The notes under the pieces: model-generated | The model's input: the letters and a program-made list of their open reading frames with translations, nothing else | Database searches by the model: none | What the model was told of the DNA's origin: nothing | Assembly (NCBI GenBank): GCA_002501805.1 | Contig: DAOI01000029.1 | Location: 1-35,924 of the forward strand | Direction of reading: 5' to 3' | Length of the DNA stretch: 35,924 bases | Origin: Euryarchaeota archaeon UBA463 | GTDB taxonomy: Archaea > Thermoplasmatota > Poseidoniia > Poseidoniales > Thalassarchaeaceae | In this document: piece after piece, positions 8,690 through 17,436 of the stretch | Layout: the number at the start of each line of letters is the position of its first letter | Numbering within the stretch: the stretch's first letter is position 1 | Position numbers and translations under genes: made by a program

Positions 8690-9613
8690 ATGGTGAGTGA
8701 CATAGGGTTCAATCCTGTCAGAATCGATAGAGGCGCGGGGCACTCTTTGATAGTTGGCTCGGACGGGCAAATGCTGGAAATGGATAATCATAAAGGGCAG
8801 GTCAGTGAGGGAGCGATGTATCCATTTCCGGGAGTTTCATCGTGTGGGGTCGTTAGCTCCGATAGTTGGATTGGCTCGTGGGTTGACAGAAGTATGAGGA
8901 AGGCCTACATGGGCTCATTCCCATTAGGTGAAAAATGGGAATCTGCTAACCCAGACTCTGATGTCTCGGGAAATAGAGACGTTGATGAATCAGTAAGTAA
9001 ATCTGCCTCTTGGACTAGGGAACTCCAGTCCGAGCCTCTAGCCATGTGTACTGTTGATGAGAATGTCGTTTTTGCATGTCTTGGTTCTGGGATATACATG
9101 ATAGATGGGAACGCAAGTGAGATTTGGAGGTCACCATACCCCCGATGGAGAGAGCTTGAGGACCTGGTTGGAATAGATTCGATTGTTTCCCTACTTAGGA
9201 AGGGGGATGAGATATATGCATTCTCATCATCTGGAGGCTATTCGGTTGTCTCCATTATTACTGGACACGAGATAAATAACGGTATTCTACCGAATCTCCC
9301 AGAAAGAGTACGTGATGTCAGATTTGATCAGGATTCGGGGTGGATAATAATGTTATATGGCAAGAATATGGCCATAATGAGTGACCTGAATTCGAAGCCG
9401 GTCATATTCAGAGTGCCCGGACCTGTGATGGACGTGTCCCCTTATGATGGAGGGTGGAAATGGACTGGATGGAGGCATGACGGATATCTCTCCAATGGGA
9501 AGCTGAATACCTTTGGAAGGAACGAGGTAGGAATATCTCTAATGGGCGATATGGTACTGACCAATAGTGGCTCTTGGAGTAGTTTTTACAGCGATAATCA
9601 GAAGTTCTTGTGA
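8690..9613 (+). CDS. Uncharacterised protein, possible beta-propeller
   Basis: A 307-residue protein if ATG 8690 (MVSDIGFNP) is used. An upstream in-frame ATG at 8633 would leave only 18 bases to the divergent DTD2 gene; a TATA-like stretch near 8640 favours 8690. No signal peptide or membrane helix is seen. Repeated short beta segments such as GHSLIVGSDGQMLEMDN, VVFACLGSGIYMIDG, GDEIYAFSSSGGYSVVSI and GWIIMLYGKNMAIMSD give the rhythm of a WD40/PQQ-like propeller, but no clear family motif repeats. Its last 16 bases overlap the convergent rps27ae gene. The family is not recognised. Confidence 0.6.
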   Translation: MVSDIGFNPVRIDRGAGHSLIVGSDGQMLEMDNHKGQVSEGAMYPFPGVSSCGVVSSDSWIGSWVDRSMRKAYMGSFPLGEKWESANPDSDVSGNRDVDESVSKSASWTRELQSEPLAMCTVDENVVFACLGSGIYMIDGNASEIWRSPYPRWRELEDLVGIDSIVSLLRKGDEIYAFSSSGGYSVVSIITGHEINNGILPNLPERVRDVRFDQDSGWIIMLYGKNMAIMSDLNSKPVIFRVPGPVMDVSPYDGGWKWTGWRHDGYLSNGKLNTFGRNEVGISLMGDMVLTNSGSWSSFYSDNQKFL

Positions 9614-9795
9614 ATCTCTGTTCCATCGTTCAAGCGTGTGTATCCGCACTTGCCACACGACTTGCGATCTTTATGTACGGCTAGGAAAACACCGGGTCCG
9701 CAACTAGGGTTGGGACAGGAGTCGCCTCGTACTAATTTGTCATCTTCGATCTTGTACTTTGACCACTTCGAGTTGGCATTCGGGCTGTCTGACAT
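9598..9795 (-). CDS. rps27ae: 30S ribosomal protein S27Ae
   Basis: A 65-residue protein with the C4 zinc ribbon of S27Ae: Cys27, Cys32, Cys47 and Cys50 (CPNPSC...SCGKCGYTRL). It is a small-subunit ribosomal protein near the beak of the archaeal ribosome. The ATG at 9795 overlaps the TGA stop of rps24e by one base (TGATG); a GTG one codon earlier is also in frame but less likely. It is last in the rpoE - spt4 - rps24e - rps27ae run, an arrangement well known in archaea. Confidence 0.95.
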   Translation of the reverse strand: MSDSPNANSKWSKYKIEDDKLVRGDSCPNPSCGPGVFLAVHKDRKSCGKCGYTRLNDGTEIHKNF

Positions 9796-10112
9796 CACTC
9801 ATCCCCTCCTTCTCCGTCAGCTGATGAGTCGTCTCCTCTAACCTTCTTATGCCTCTCGACTATGAAATCTGGCTCGATGGAAGATGCTTCCTCTGTAGAG
9901 TATACTAGTGCCAGTCCAGTAGTTCTTGGCATTCCGAATCTCGTTGAAACGTCCTTGATGAAAATAAGCTCTTCCTTTGAACCGGGTTCGACCTTAGCAG
10001 CGGCAGAAACCATCTGTGAAAGATCGGGAGTAGGAGAATTAGGGTGGTCCCAAACAAATCTAATTTCGACCCTGTTTAGCAATGGGTTATCTTTTCTTTC
10101 AATTACTTGCAT
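9795..10112 (-). CDS. rps24e: 30S ribosomal protein S24e
   Basis: A 105-residue protein matching S24e, with the typical start MQVIERKDNPLLNRVEIRF, a central SKEELIFIKDVSTRFGMPRT and GLALVYSTEEASSIEP. The acidic tail (DDSSADGEGGDE) is an extension common in acid-rich proteomes. It starts eight bases after the spt4 stop, with a GGTAGGTG ribosome-binding stretch close to the ATG. It overlaps rps27ae by one base. Confidence 0.95.
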   Translation of the reverse strand: MQVIERKDNPLLNRVEIRFVWDHPNSPTPDLSQMVSAAAKVEPGSKEELIFIKDVSTRFGMPRTTGLALVYSTEEASSIEPDFIVERHKKVRGDDSSADGEGGDE

Positions 10113-10120
10113 TTATTCAC

Positions 10121-10339
10121 CTACCTGATGTTGACTTTCAGAGCATAATTGCCCGGCCTAGTAATATTCAGCCTCTTGGCGACTTCTGACCTGCCTGGAT
10201 TAAGAATTACTACAAATCCTTGCCAATCAGTAGTTACAGGAGAATTAGGGCAATGGGGACATTGAACTGGATCCTTTTTGTTCTCTGGCTCAGGTAGAAT
10301 CTGATTACATTCGCCACATGCAAATGGTTGCTTAGCCAT
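10121..10339 (-). CDS. spt4: Transcription elongation factor Spt4 (RNA polymerase subunit E'')
   Basis: A 72-residue zinc protein from ATG 10339 (MAKQPFACGEC). A longer in-frame start at 10375 would run back into rpoE and was rejected. Zinc ligands are Cys8, Cys11, Cys27 and Cys30 (CGEC...CPHC). The rest follows the Spt4 pattern: TDWQGFVVILNP, SEVAKRLNI and PGNYALKV. Spt4 pairs with Spt5/NusG as a processivity clamp on RNA polymerase. It begins one base after the rpoE stop. Confidence 0.93.
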   Translation of the reverse strand: MAKQPFACGECNQILPEPENKKDPVQCPHCPNSPVTTDWQGFVVILNPGRSEVAKRLNITRPGNYALKVNIR

Positions 10340-10340
10340 T

Positions 10341-10889
10341 CTAATCATTCTCCGTAATCCAACCAGCGGCGCCAAGACCGTCCATCTTACAATTTAGGCC
10401 AATCTTACTTGCCCTTGGATCGTTCTGATTGATAGCTTTGGAAACTACCCTGGAGCGTACGTGGGATCCTTCTTCTATGTGCTTTCCAGATTGAGCTCCC
10501 TCAATCCTCCTTATGCCCATGTTAACCTGAATTGGCTCATCTAAAATCTGTGACTTGTGGAGTAACGCCTCAACGGGCCCAATCCTTACGAATGCCCCGT
10601 ATTCAGAGACATCGGATACATATCCATCAACCACTTCATTATTCTCCATATTGAAGAGTAGTGCCTTGAAGCTGACAGCTTGGTAGATTGCCCCATCTCC
10701 ATGTATGATTTTTCCCCTTCCAACTGGTTTGTGATCAAAAGTTAAAACAGTGTAATTTTCATCAACATCAAATCGTCCCTCGAAGGCATCATTGGCGAGA
10801 CTGTCTATGTGGTCGACTAGACTCTGTCCCTCTCTGATATACTCTGCTGGAATACGAATAGTGTCTTCTCGCTCAACAATACTGTACAT
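10341..10889 (-). CDS. rpoE: DNA-directed RNA polymerase subunit E' (Rpo7)
   Basis: A 182-residue Rpb7-like stalk subunit of archaeal RNA polymerase. The N-terminal half (MYSIVEREDTIRIPAEYI through VGRGKIIHGDGAIYQAVSF) is the Rpb7 N domain; the second half (VVDGYVSDVSEYGAFVRIGP through SKIGLNCKMDGLG) is the S1-type RNA-binding barrel. The start at 10889 is fixed by a strong GGAGG eight bases upstream. The in-frame extension to 11051 lacks similarity to the family and contains an inverted repeat, so it was rejected. It heads the rpoE-spt4-rps24e-rps27ae unit. Confidence 0.95.
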   Translation of the reverse strand: MYSIVEREDTIRIPAEYIREGQSLVDHIDSLANDAFEGRFDVDENYTVLTFDHKPVGRGKIIHGDGAIYQAVSFKALLFNMENNEVVDGYVSDVSEYGAFVRIGPVEALLHKSQILDEPIQVNMGIRRIEGAQSGKHIEEGSHVRSRVVSKAINQNDPRASKIGLNCKMDGLGAAGWITEND

Positions 10890-10896
10890 TTTTTTT

Positions 10897-10901
10897 CCTC
10901 C
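10897..10901 (-). promoter_or_regulatory. Shine-Dalgarno site of rpoE
   Basis: GGAGG on the minus strand followed by an A run and ATG at 10889. It decides the start of rpoE against longer in-frame options. Confidence 0.75.
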
Positions 10902-10927
10902 AAAACAGACCTCTCCAAGGTTTGCCA

Positions 10928-10953
10928 GGACGGGTGGGATATCCCTCCCGTCC
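10928..10953. repeat. Inverted repeat in the rpoE leader
   Basis: The arms GGACGGG and CCCGTCC flank a central palindrome GGGATATCCC, with one unpaired position on each side. On RNA this would be a long GC-rich hairpin about 27 bases before the rpoE Shine-Dalgarno. It could be an mRNA leader structure, an attenuator or a protein-binding dyad; there is no T run after it. Confidence 0.6.
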
Positions 10954-11057
10954 TTCATCGGCTGAGCCTCTGGAGGAGAAGTCCGTGCCACGGCGACCTG
11001 CCCCTCCTGTATAAGCACAACGGATACAAAGATATGCTCGGCTAAGGGCAATAATCA

Positions 11058-11076
11058 CTCAGACCTACGGTCTGAG
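11058..11076. promoter_or_regulatory. Perfect 8-bp dyad in a divergent promoter region
   Basis: CTCAGACC-TAC-GGTCTGAG is a perfect inverted repeat with a three-base centre, placed between the divergent rpoE operon and the 1889-residue surface-protein gene. An AATAAT stretch lies just before it on the plus strand, so a bound repressor could block the start of the surface-protein transcript. No matching regulator is identified. Confidence 0.45.
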
Positions 11077-11129
11077 AGAGAATATGGTGCGAACGTTCAA
11101 GAGTGTTACAAATACCATCTGCTAATCTG

Positions 11130-14100
11130 ATGACATCTCTTGTAAGGACGGGAGGCAGGTGCAATCGCCGCAGAGCACTTATTATTTCGGCAATAATGTC
11201 GCTCGTGGTTTTCTATCCACTAGCTTTGGAGGAGGTCGTTGAGAATAGAATATCAGAAGATAGTTCGAAGTTTGCCACCAGCATGGCGGATCCATGGGAG
11301 GATGGAGACCAGCCATGGCCCCAACCAGGGAGAACCCCCGGAAGAATGTCTGCTAGTCCCGTGCATGACCCAATGGGTAGCGTGAACTCGCTTTCATCCA
11401 TTACCGACCCCGTAATTAACTGGGAGTATGGCAACTATGACATTGGTACTGATTCTCTTGGAACTCCAATCGGCGATTTCAGTGATTCACTTCAAGTCGA
11501 TTCAGAATCTAATGAAAGATGTGGAGGGAGCTCACTATACACAGTAGTCGTTCAGACCGATGCTTCCTCGGGGGATAGCTATCTGAGAATAATCGAGGGA
11601 GAAGACTCCGACTTGGCATGGGAAGTTAATCTTGGTCAAACTGAGACGGTCAAAGCGTCTCCAATGATTATCGATATCGATGGTTCTGCAGGTCCGGAAA
11701 TTCTGGTTGTGTATGATTTGGTGGTAGGAAGTGATGTCACACTACGAGTAGATGCATGGTCACCCAGACTAGTTTGTGATGTTACTGGATGGTCGCCTAG
11801 TGGCTCGCATGACAGTCAATTACTCTGGAATTGGGAGGAGCCAGATTTGATGATAAGCAGTGAAGAGGGGCCATACACTGGAAGTATCTGGGGCGGACAT
11901 AAGCCAACCTCACAACCGCTTCTGGCTGATTTGGATTTAGATGGCGATGCAGAACTAGTGATATCCGCCATAAGTGAGAGTGATAATTCCCCGCAAGTAG
12001 TAGCAATCAATCTACCTTCTTCTGGCTCACCCGCGAAGATTTGGGATAAGAGCTTGAGATATGGAAGTCATGGATCCGACCCTGTTTTTGTTCAGACGGA
12101 TGATAATACAGCTTATGTGATGCTGACAACAACTGAGTCGACAAATGGTGCGATGTGGCTTTGGAAGCTTGACTCATCGAGTGGAGATCCCAGTTGGGAT
12201 GGGAAGTCACTTGGCAACCTAGATGGGGACTCCAATGTACCTCATATCAGGTTACCCGGGCCAATTGTGGCTAATCTGGATCAGGATAGTAGTCCTGAGA
12301 TTATTGTCACTATTCCAACCGATAGTGACTCATCGGGAACTCTTGATGGAGCCGAATTTAGAGGCTTGGAAGTAGCCAATGGATCTGAAATATGGAGTTA
12401 CAGCTCCCCCAATGGGTATGCTGATTCTCCGCCACTACCGATTGATACTGATGGTGACGGAGACCACGATAGGATGTGCTGGATTACGTGGTGGCAGACC
12501 ACTACCGCCAGGCATGGCATAACTGGATGCGTGGATGATACTGATACATCAAGTCCGAATGAAGCGTGGTATCGAGATTTGGAACAAAGTAGCGGTACGC
12601 CGAATGATGAGATTGCTGTCTCGCAACCAATATGGATGGATATCGATGGGGCGGCGGAGCCTGAATTACTAGTTGCATACGGAAGATCACTATGGGGATT
12701 TGATGGTTCAGAAGGCACTGGTTCGGCTATTGGAACAGAATGGTCGAATGATTTGGAGTTGAATCAGAGGACTTGGTCTTCTCCATCATTAGCAGACATT
12801 GATGGTGACAATACGCTAGATGTGGTTATTGGAGCAACAGTAGTTTCCCTAAACAGTCCCGATATCAGGCCTCTTCTTGATGGAAGAGGGATTGAGTTCG
12901 ATCCAACTTCTCCCAATCCAGGACAAGATGTACAGATTTCAGCATTCATAGAGAATTCTGGAACAGGCAATCCAAATTCCGATGTTGATGCAGTTTTGTA
13001 TGCTGATGGAATAGAGATAGGGAGAGAGAGGTTTCCATCCATGCAACCTGTTTCTCCTTCTGGAACGGGGTCTTTCGAATCTTTCTCTGTCGAATGGTCA
13101 GGGCCATTGGGGGACCATGAGTTTACATTGGAGATTGATCCGCTTTCCAATCTGACTCAGACTAGAACAGATAATGATGTATATTCCAAGACCTTGTCAA
13201 TAATTCCTACATACAATGTCACATTTGAAATTTCATCAGAGCCTTTGAGAGTCAGTCCTGGAGATTCGGTTGAGGCCCGCCCGATAGTAAGATCTACTGG
13301 GAGATTATCAGGTACTTGGTCATTGGAAATAGATGGTTCACAACTTCCGTCGGGCTGGACATGGGAGGATGCTACGCCCGGAGGGAGTAGTGGCATTCAG
13401 ATAGCAATAGGGGAGTCTTGGTCACCAGTAATTGAGATAGTCGCCCCCTCCTCGGCCCTAGGATCAGATTCAGGGTTCCTTGGCTTAACGATGTCCCTAG
13501 ATAGTGACTCCAACGTTAGTGTTTCATCTATACTTCCTATCGAGGCAAATAGGACCAGGGGGTTGTCAATTAGGGGCCCTGAGGGAGCATCATACAGCTC
13601 TGGATATGGATTAATCGGAGATTCTGCAAGAGCATGGATAGTTGTGGAAAATATTGGGAATGCTGTGGAAAATCAAATCTCATCGGATTGGGGGAATACG
13701 CTATGGGGGAGTGATTTACGATTAATTGACACTGATGGCAATGAGAGGTTCGCATTGGTCCTTGACCCAGGAGAGAGTCTAGTTTTGGAAGCTTACCTTG
13801 ATGTTCCAGTTGTTGATGAGAATCAACAGGCAGTGTTAATTGGAGATCAAGTAGAGACCTCTTTGACGCTATGTGTGGATGGGGATGAGGGGTGTCAAAC
13901 TGTAGATTTGACTTTCATCGCTTCGGGGGTCGTCAGTAGGAGTCATATCAGAAGTGTCCCTTCAAGTGGCCTAGAGTGGGTTGTAGAAGCTGACCGTCCT
14001 ACAGGTGAAGATTTACTATCATGGTCACTATCCACAGCTGGAATGGCAAAAACTGGTTGGTCATGGACAGCATCAGGCGATTTACAAATAAATGGGGACA

Positions 14101-16799
14101 ATCTTTCGATGGATGTTTCTAGCGGAAGTGGAATGGGTTTTCTGTCCCTAAGTCTTCCAAGTAATGCGGCCCCTGCATTTCACTACTTCGAAGATTCCAG
14201 TGAAGAGTCGGCATCTCATTCTCTTAGATTATCAATAGAGATACTCCAAATATTCAGATCCTCGATGGTGATCTCATCTCCCAGTGAACAGCCGTTCCTC
14301 GTGGAGGTAGAAGATGAGTCCCTAGTTGTATTGAGGTTAGAAAATCCTGGAAATGGAGATGATTCATTCAATCTAGGCTATTCGTTAATACTAGACGAAA
14401 ATATCACGGAAGACCCCGGAGTCGATGTCTCCTTTTCTAGAGATTTGGTTTCTCTTTCAGCAGGTAGCCTCACCACTGTTCCTGTAACTGTAATGCTCCC
14501 TGAGAATACTCCTGCCAGGGTCCCTCTGAAGATTTCATTCTCGATGCAATCAGAAGGAGATTCTACTATCATGTCTACTGTCGAAATAATATTTGAGGCT
14601 AGGCAGGACCATCAGTGGAATGTCTATCCATTCCTTTCTAGCGAGTCGGGGGATATTGATGCTGATGGGGAAACATTCCAAGCCAATCCTGGAGAGACTG
14701 TTTCATTGGATGTAATGGTGACAAATGTTGGAAATCTAGTGGATGATTTAACACTACTAACATCCGTGATTACCTCGCTTCAGAGTGGGGATTCATCAAC
14801 GGAATGGATTTCCAGCGGGAGTGCTATTTCTAACTTAGGAGTAAATGAAACCGGGGTGATGTCAGTCGATACTATCATTCCTCTTGACGCATGGAGTGGA
14901 TCATCGGCAGAAGTAACTGTTACCGCCATAGCACAAGGTCAAGAGATTACATCATTCTCTTTCTCGGTAGTCTCGGGACATGTTCCGTCTTGGAATGCAG
15001 TAATTGATCAAGCAAACTTGGAAGTCGCGACCCATGGATCAGAAATCACACTATCCGTATTACAGATGGGTAATTCTCCAAGTCGCCCATACATCTCCAT
15101 GTTTGTCTCAGGAGAGCAGGGATGGGAAATTGGGAATGTATCAGAAATGCCGATAATAAACCCGGGAGAAAGTGCTCCTCTATCGCTAAATGTTACGCCC
15201 CCTGAAAATGCTGTACACGGAAGGGCAGTTGAGTTGACCATAAGGATCAAAGAAGGAGATTCCAGCGGACTATCGGAGATAGTGTTCCCACTGAGAGTTG
15301 AGGTAATACATGATTTCTCTTTGTCCGGACAGGGAGACTGGGTTGTTAGCCGGGATGGCGGTTACCCTCTGGCATTTATCGAAAATCAGGGGAATGCACC
15401 AAGTACCATTTCAATTCAGATACTCAGCCTGCCACTTGGTTGGGGGATCTCGGGGGAACAACATGTGATATTGGGAGTCGGGGAGATATCTGGCGTTCCA
15501 ATTGAGCTACTTCCAGATGAGGACTGGGAGGGAGATGTCAAGACAATTAGGATACTAGCTGAGGACTCTGAAGGTAACCAAAGAGAAATCTCGATGGACA
15601 CTAGGAAAGAGAGTCATTCATGGTCCTCCAGTCCGGTAATCATCTCTACTTCGGGCGATAGCTATATCTTGGAAATTCATGGAACCAGCCCAGATAGTAC
15701 AGTGATTGATTCCACTAGTGGCCCGCTCCCGTGGAGCGATGCAGGCGGATGGCTATGGGAATCCTACACGAGGGGGAATGGGAGTCTAAATGTCGATTCG
15801 TCTACAATACTTGAGTATAGATCATGGGTTTCGGAACCGTCTGTTAGACAGGGGAGTTGCTCCATAGGTGGAGATGTATATGCCGTTGAAGCTAGCTGTA
15901 CAATAATGAATGGGAGTGAAAAATTTGGTTACACAGTTATCCTATCGGATGACCGGGGCAATATGCTAGATTCAATTTCAGGATTGCTAGGACAAGGGGA
16001 ATCATCGGGGATGATTAATCTAAGTGCGGATGGATGGAGCCCTGTGCCTGGCACGAGTGAGCTGACAATTAGGGCCATTGATTCTAGAGGAGTTGAATTT
16101 TCATCCGATAGCAATACATTCGAGGTTAGGAGGACAGATTGGAATATCGGATTGGTGGGATTGGAGATTATAGGTACTGGCCAAGAACAAGAAGTATCCA
16201 TACTCACCAAGAGGGATAATCATCAGATTTTAGATGGCTCAGTTTGTATAATTTCCATCCAAGCCGGAAACGCCTTCTCTGCAGAATACATAGTCGATAT
16301 GTCAGAATCCAGTGCCTTAGCTCCTAGGCCTGTCATTGATAGGCCTGATGTCGCAGATGGGATAGAGTTAGTAGCTACGATAAGTTGTGAATTCCCTTGG
16401 GACATTGATTCTGACCCTTCAGACGATGAGGCCAGGATTATTCTGTCGGGCTCAGGAGAATCTGAAGGAGGTTTCAGTGACTCAAGTACTGCGATTGCAT
16501 CGGCAAGCTTGGTAATTGGAATTTCTATAGCTTTCGCATGGATGGCTAGAAACTTCCGAGAGAGTAGGGAAATGATGGAGAGAACTAGGCTAGCGGTAGA
16601 GAAAAAGGCACTGGAGAAGAAGGCTAATTTGGCTAATAAGAGTGATTCTACGAGTCAGAGAGTAGTGCAAGATGAGAGTGTAGTCGACAATCTAGAAAAT
16701 GTCCCAGAAGTTCCAACTGAAGAAGTATCTAATGATGTAGAAGATAGTCCAATGGATAGCTTTGAAGAGCGTCTTAATCGCCTAAGGTCTGATAAGTAG
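11130..16799 (+). CDS. Giant surface protein with FG-GAP-like repeats, CARDB/Ig-like domains and C-terminal membrane anchor
   Basis: An 1889-residue protein from ATG 11130; an in-frame GTG at 11103 is an alternative. Basic residues then ALIISAIMSLVVFYPLALEE form a signal peptide. Residues about 170-575 hold six FG-GAP/VCBS-like units of the form P-x-x-x-D-I/L-D-G-x-x-x-x-E-I/L-x-V, e.g. SPMIIDIDGSAGPEILVVYD and SSPSLADIDGDNTLDVVIGA, suggesting a Ca-binding beta-propeller. Residues about 590-690 resemble a CARDB domain (FDPTSPNPGQDVQISAFIEN). The following 1100 residues are Ig-like, NEW3-type beta domains (for example VTPPENAVHGRAVELTIRI). A single helix at about 1788-1808 (SLVIGISIAFAWMA) anchors it, followed by a charged coiled-coil-like tail facing the cytosol. 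Likely an adhesin or a surface scaffold; no enzyme motif is visible. Confidence 0.88.
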   Translation: MTSLVRTGGRCNRRRALIISAIMSLVVFYPLALEEVVENRISEDSSKFATSMADPWEDGDQPWPQPGRTPGRMSASPVHDPMGSVNSLSSITDPVINWEYGNYDIGTDSLGTPIGDFSDSLQVDSESNERCGGSSLYTVVVQTDASSGDSYLRIIEGEDSDLAWEVNLGQTETVKASPMIIDIDGSAGPEILVVYDLVVGSDVTLRVDAWSPRLVCDVTGWSPSGSHDSQLLWNWEEPDLMISSEEGPYTGSIWGGHKPTSQPLLADLDLDGDAELVISAISESDNSPQVVAINLPSSGSPAKIWDKSLRYGSHGSDPVFVQTDDNTAYVMLTTTESTNGAMWLWKLDSSSGDPSWDGKSLGNLDGDSNVPHIRLPGPIVANLDQDSSPEIIVTIPTDSDSSGTLDGAEFRGLEVANGSEIWSYSSPNGYADSPPLPIDTDGDGDHDRMCWITWWQTTTARHGITGCVDDTDTSSPNEAWYRDLEQSSGTPNDEIAVSQPIWMDIDGAAEPELLVAYGRSLWGFDGSEGTGSAIGTEWSNDLELNQRTWSSPSLADIDGDNTLDVVIGATVVSLNSPDIRPLLDGRGIEFDPTSPNPGQDVQISAFIENSGTGNPNSDVDAVLYADGIEIGRERFPSMQPVSPSGTGSFESFSVEWSGPLGDHEFTLEIDPLSNLTQTRTDNDVYSKTLSIIPTYNVTFEISSEPLRVSPGDSVEARPIVRSTGRLSGTWSLEIDGSQLPSGWTWEDATPGGSSGIQIAIGESWSPVIEIVAPSSALGSDSGFLGLTMSLDSDSNVSVSSILPIEANRTRGLSIRGPEGASYSSGYGLIGDSARAWIVVENIGNAVENQISSDWGNTLWGSDLRLIDTDGNERFALVLDPGESLVLEAYLDVPVVDENQQAVLIGDQVETSLTLCVDGDEGCQTVDLTFIASGVVSRSHIRSVPSSGLEWVVEADRPTGEDLLSWSLSTAGMAKTGWSWTASGDLQINGDNLSMDVSSGSGMGFLSLSLPSNAAPAFHYFEDSSEESASHSLRLSIEILQIFRSSMVISSPSEQPFLVEVEDESLVVLRLENPGNGDDSFNLGYSLILDENITEDPGVDVSFSRDLVSLSAGSLTTVPVTVMLPENTPARVPLKISFSMQSEGDSTIMSTVEIIFEARQDHQWNVYPFLSSESGDIDADGETFQANPGETVSLDVMVTNVGNLVDDLTLLTSVITSLQSGDSSTEWISSGSAISNLGVNETGVMSVDTIIPLDAWSGSSAEVTVTAIAQGQEITSFSFSVVSGHVPSWNAVIDQANLEVATHGSEITLSVLQMGNSPSRPYISMFVSGEQGWEIGNVSEMPIINPGESAPLSLNVTPPENAVHGRAVELTIRIKEGDSSGLSEIVFPLRVEVIHDFSLSGQGDWVVSRDGGYPLAFIENQGNAPSTISIQILSLPLGWGISGEQHVILGVGEISGVPIELLPDEDWEGDVKTIRILAEDSEGNQREISMDTRKESHSWSSSPVIISTSGDSYILEIHGTSPDSTVIDSTSGPLPWSDAGGWLWESYTRGNGSLNVDSSTILEYRSWVSEPSVRQGSCSIGGDVYAVEASCTIMNGSEKFGYTVILSDDRGNMLDSISGLLGQGESSGMINLSADGWSPVPGTSELTIRAIDSRGVEFSSDSNTFEVRRTDWNIGLVGLEIIGTGQEQEVSILTKRDNHQILDGSVCIISIQAGNAFSAEYIVDMSESSALAPRPVIDRPDVADGIELVATISCEFPWDIDSDPSDDEARIILSGSGESEGGFSDSSTAIASASLVIGISIAFAWMARNFRESREMMERTRLAVEKKALEKKANLANKSDSTSQRVVQDESVVDNLENVPEVPTEEVSNDVEDSPMDSFEERLNRLRSDK

Positions 16800-16809
16800 T
16801 GGTGAGTGC

Positions 16810-17436
16810 ATGACCATGAATTCAAATCTACCAAACTTCCACACATTTGACCCCATAGTTAGGGATCCTCTGGACATTATCCCTGCAGTGCTTTCTTCCA
16901 TGGGGGGAGATCATGGAGAATTGAAGAGAGAGAGTCCATTTTCAATTGACATTCAGAATCTAAAAGAAGGTATTGAACCTACTTTTGACCCTGCTACAAT
17001 GCTATATCTTTCCATAGGAGAATTAGATTCAGAGGGAAGAAGGACTGAGTCTATAGACTCCAGCTCCGGCAAGGAAAGGCTGGGACGGTTTCCCTATGGG
17101 GACGGAAATATCGTAACATATCTCCTGGAAAATACCAAGCAGAAAGGAGATATGACAGTCCTACATGATCTTCTATCGAAACTTTCTGACGGACTATCTG
17201 AAGATAATCTTGGAGAATTAGGATTTAGGCATGGTTTTGGAGGATTAACACTACTTGGATGGTTGAATGTAGGAGAGGTTTCAGAGTTGAGTAGCGCTAT
17301 TCGCTCTGGACGTTGGAAGGTCCTTTCCGAAGAGCCCTTAGATGGTGGTGTTGATTATGCTTTCAGACTCTTACTTGCAATGCTAAGGACTGCGCAGAGA
17401 AGAAGATGCGGAGTTCTAATGAGAAGGCACTCTTAG
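16810..17436 (+). CDS. Uncharacterised soluble protein
   Basis: A 208-residue protein from ATG 16810, preceded by GGTGAG at a good distance; ATG 16816 is also in frame. It starts only ten bases after the giant surface-protein gene and is probably cotranscribed with it. No signal peptide or membrane helix is seen. The C-terminal half is helical and basic (DYAFRLLLAMLRTAQRRRCG); the centre has FRHGFGGLTLLGWLNVGEV. I do not recognise the family. Its stop abuts that of convergent purC (TAG next to CTA). Confidence 0.65.
   Translation: MTMNSNLPNFHTFDPIVRDPLDIIPAVLSSMGGDHGELKRESPFSIDIQNLKEGIEPTFDPATMLYLSIGELDSEGRRTESIDSSSGKERLGRFPYGDGNIVTYLLENTKQKGDMTVLHDLLSKLSDGLSEDNLGELGFRHGFGGLTLLGWLNVGEVSELSSAIRSGRWKVLSEEPLDGGVDYAFRLLLAMLRTAQRRRCGVLMRRHS

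Noticed and set aside
10890..11058. N-terminal extension of rpoE or a separate 61-codon minus-strand ORF
   Set aside because: The rpoE family start and GGAGG site fix the start at 10889, and the region holds inverted repeats and likely promoter elements rather than a conserved peptide.
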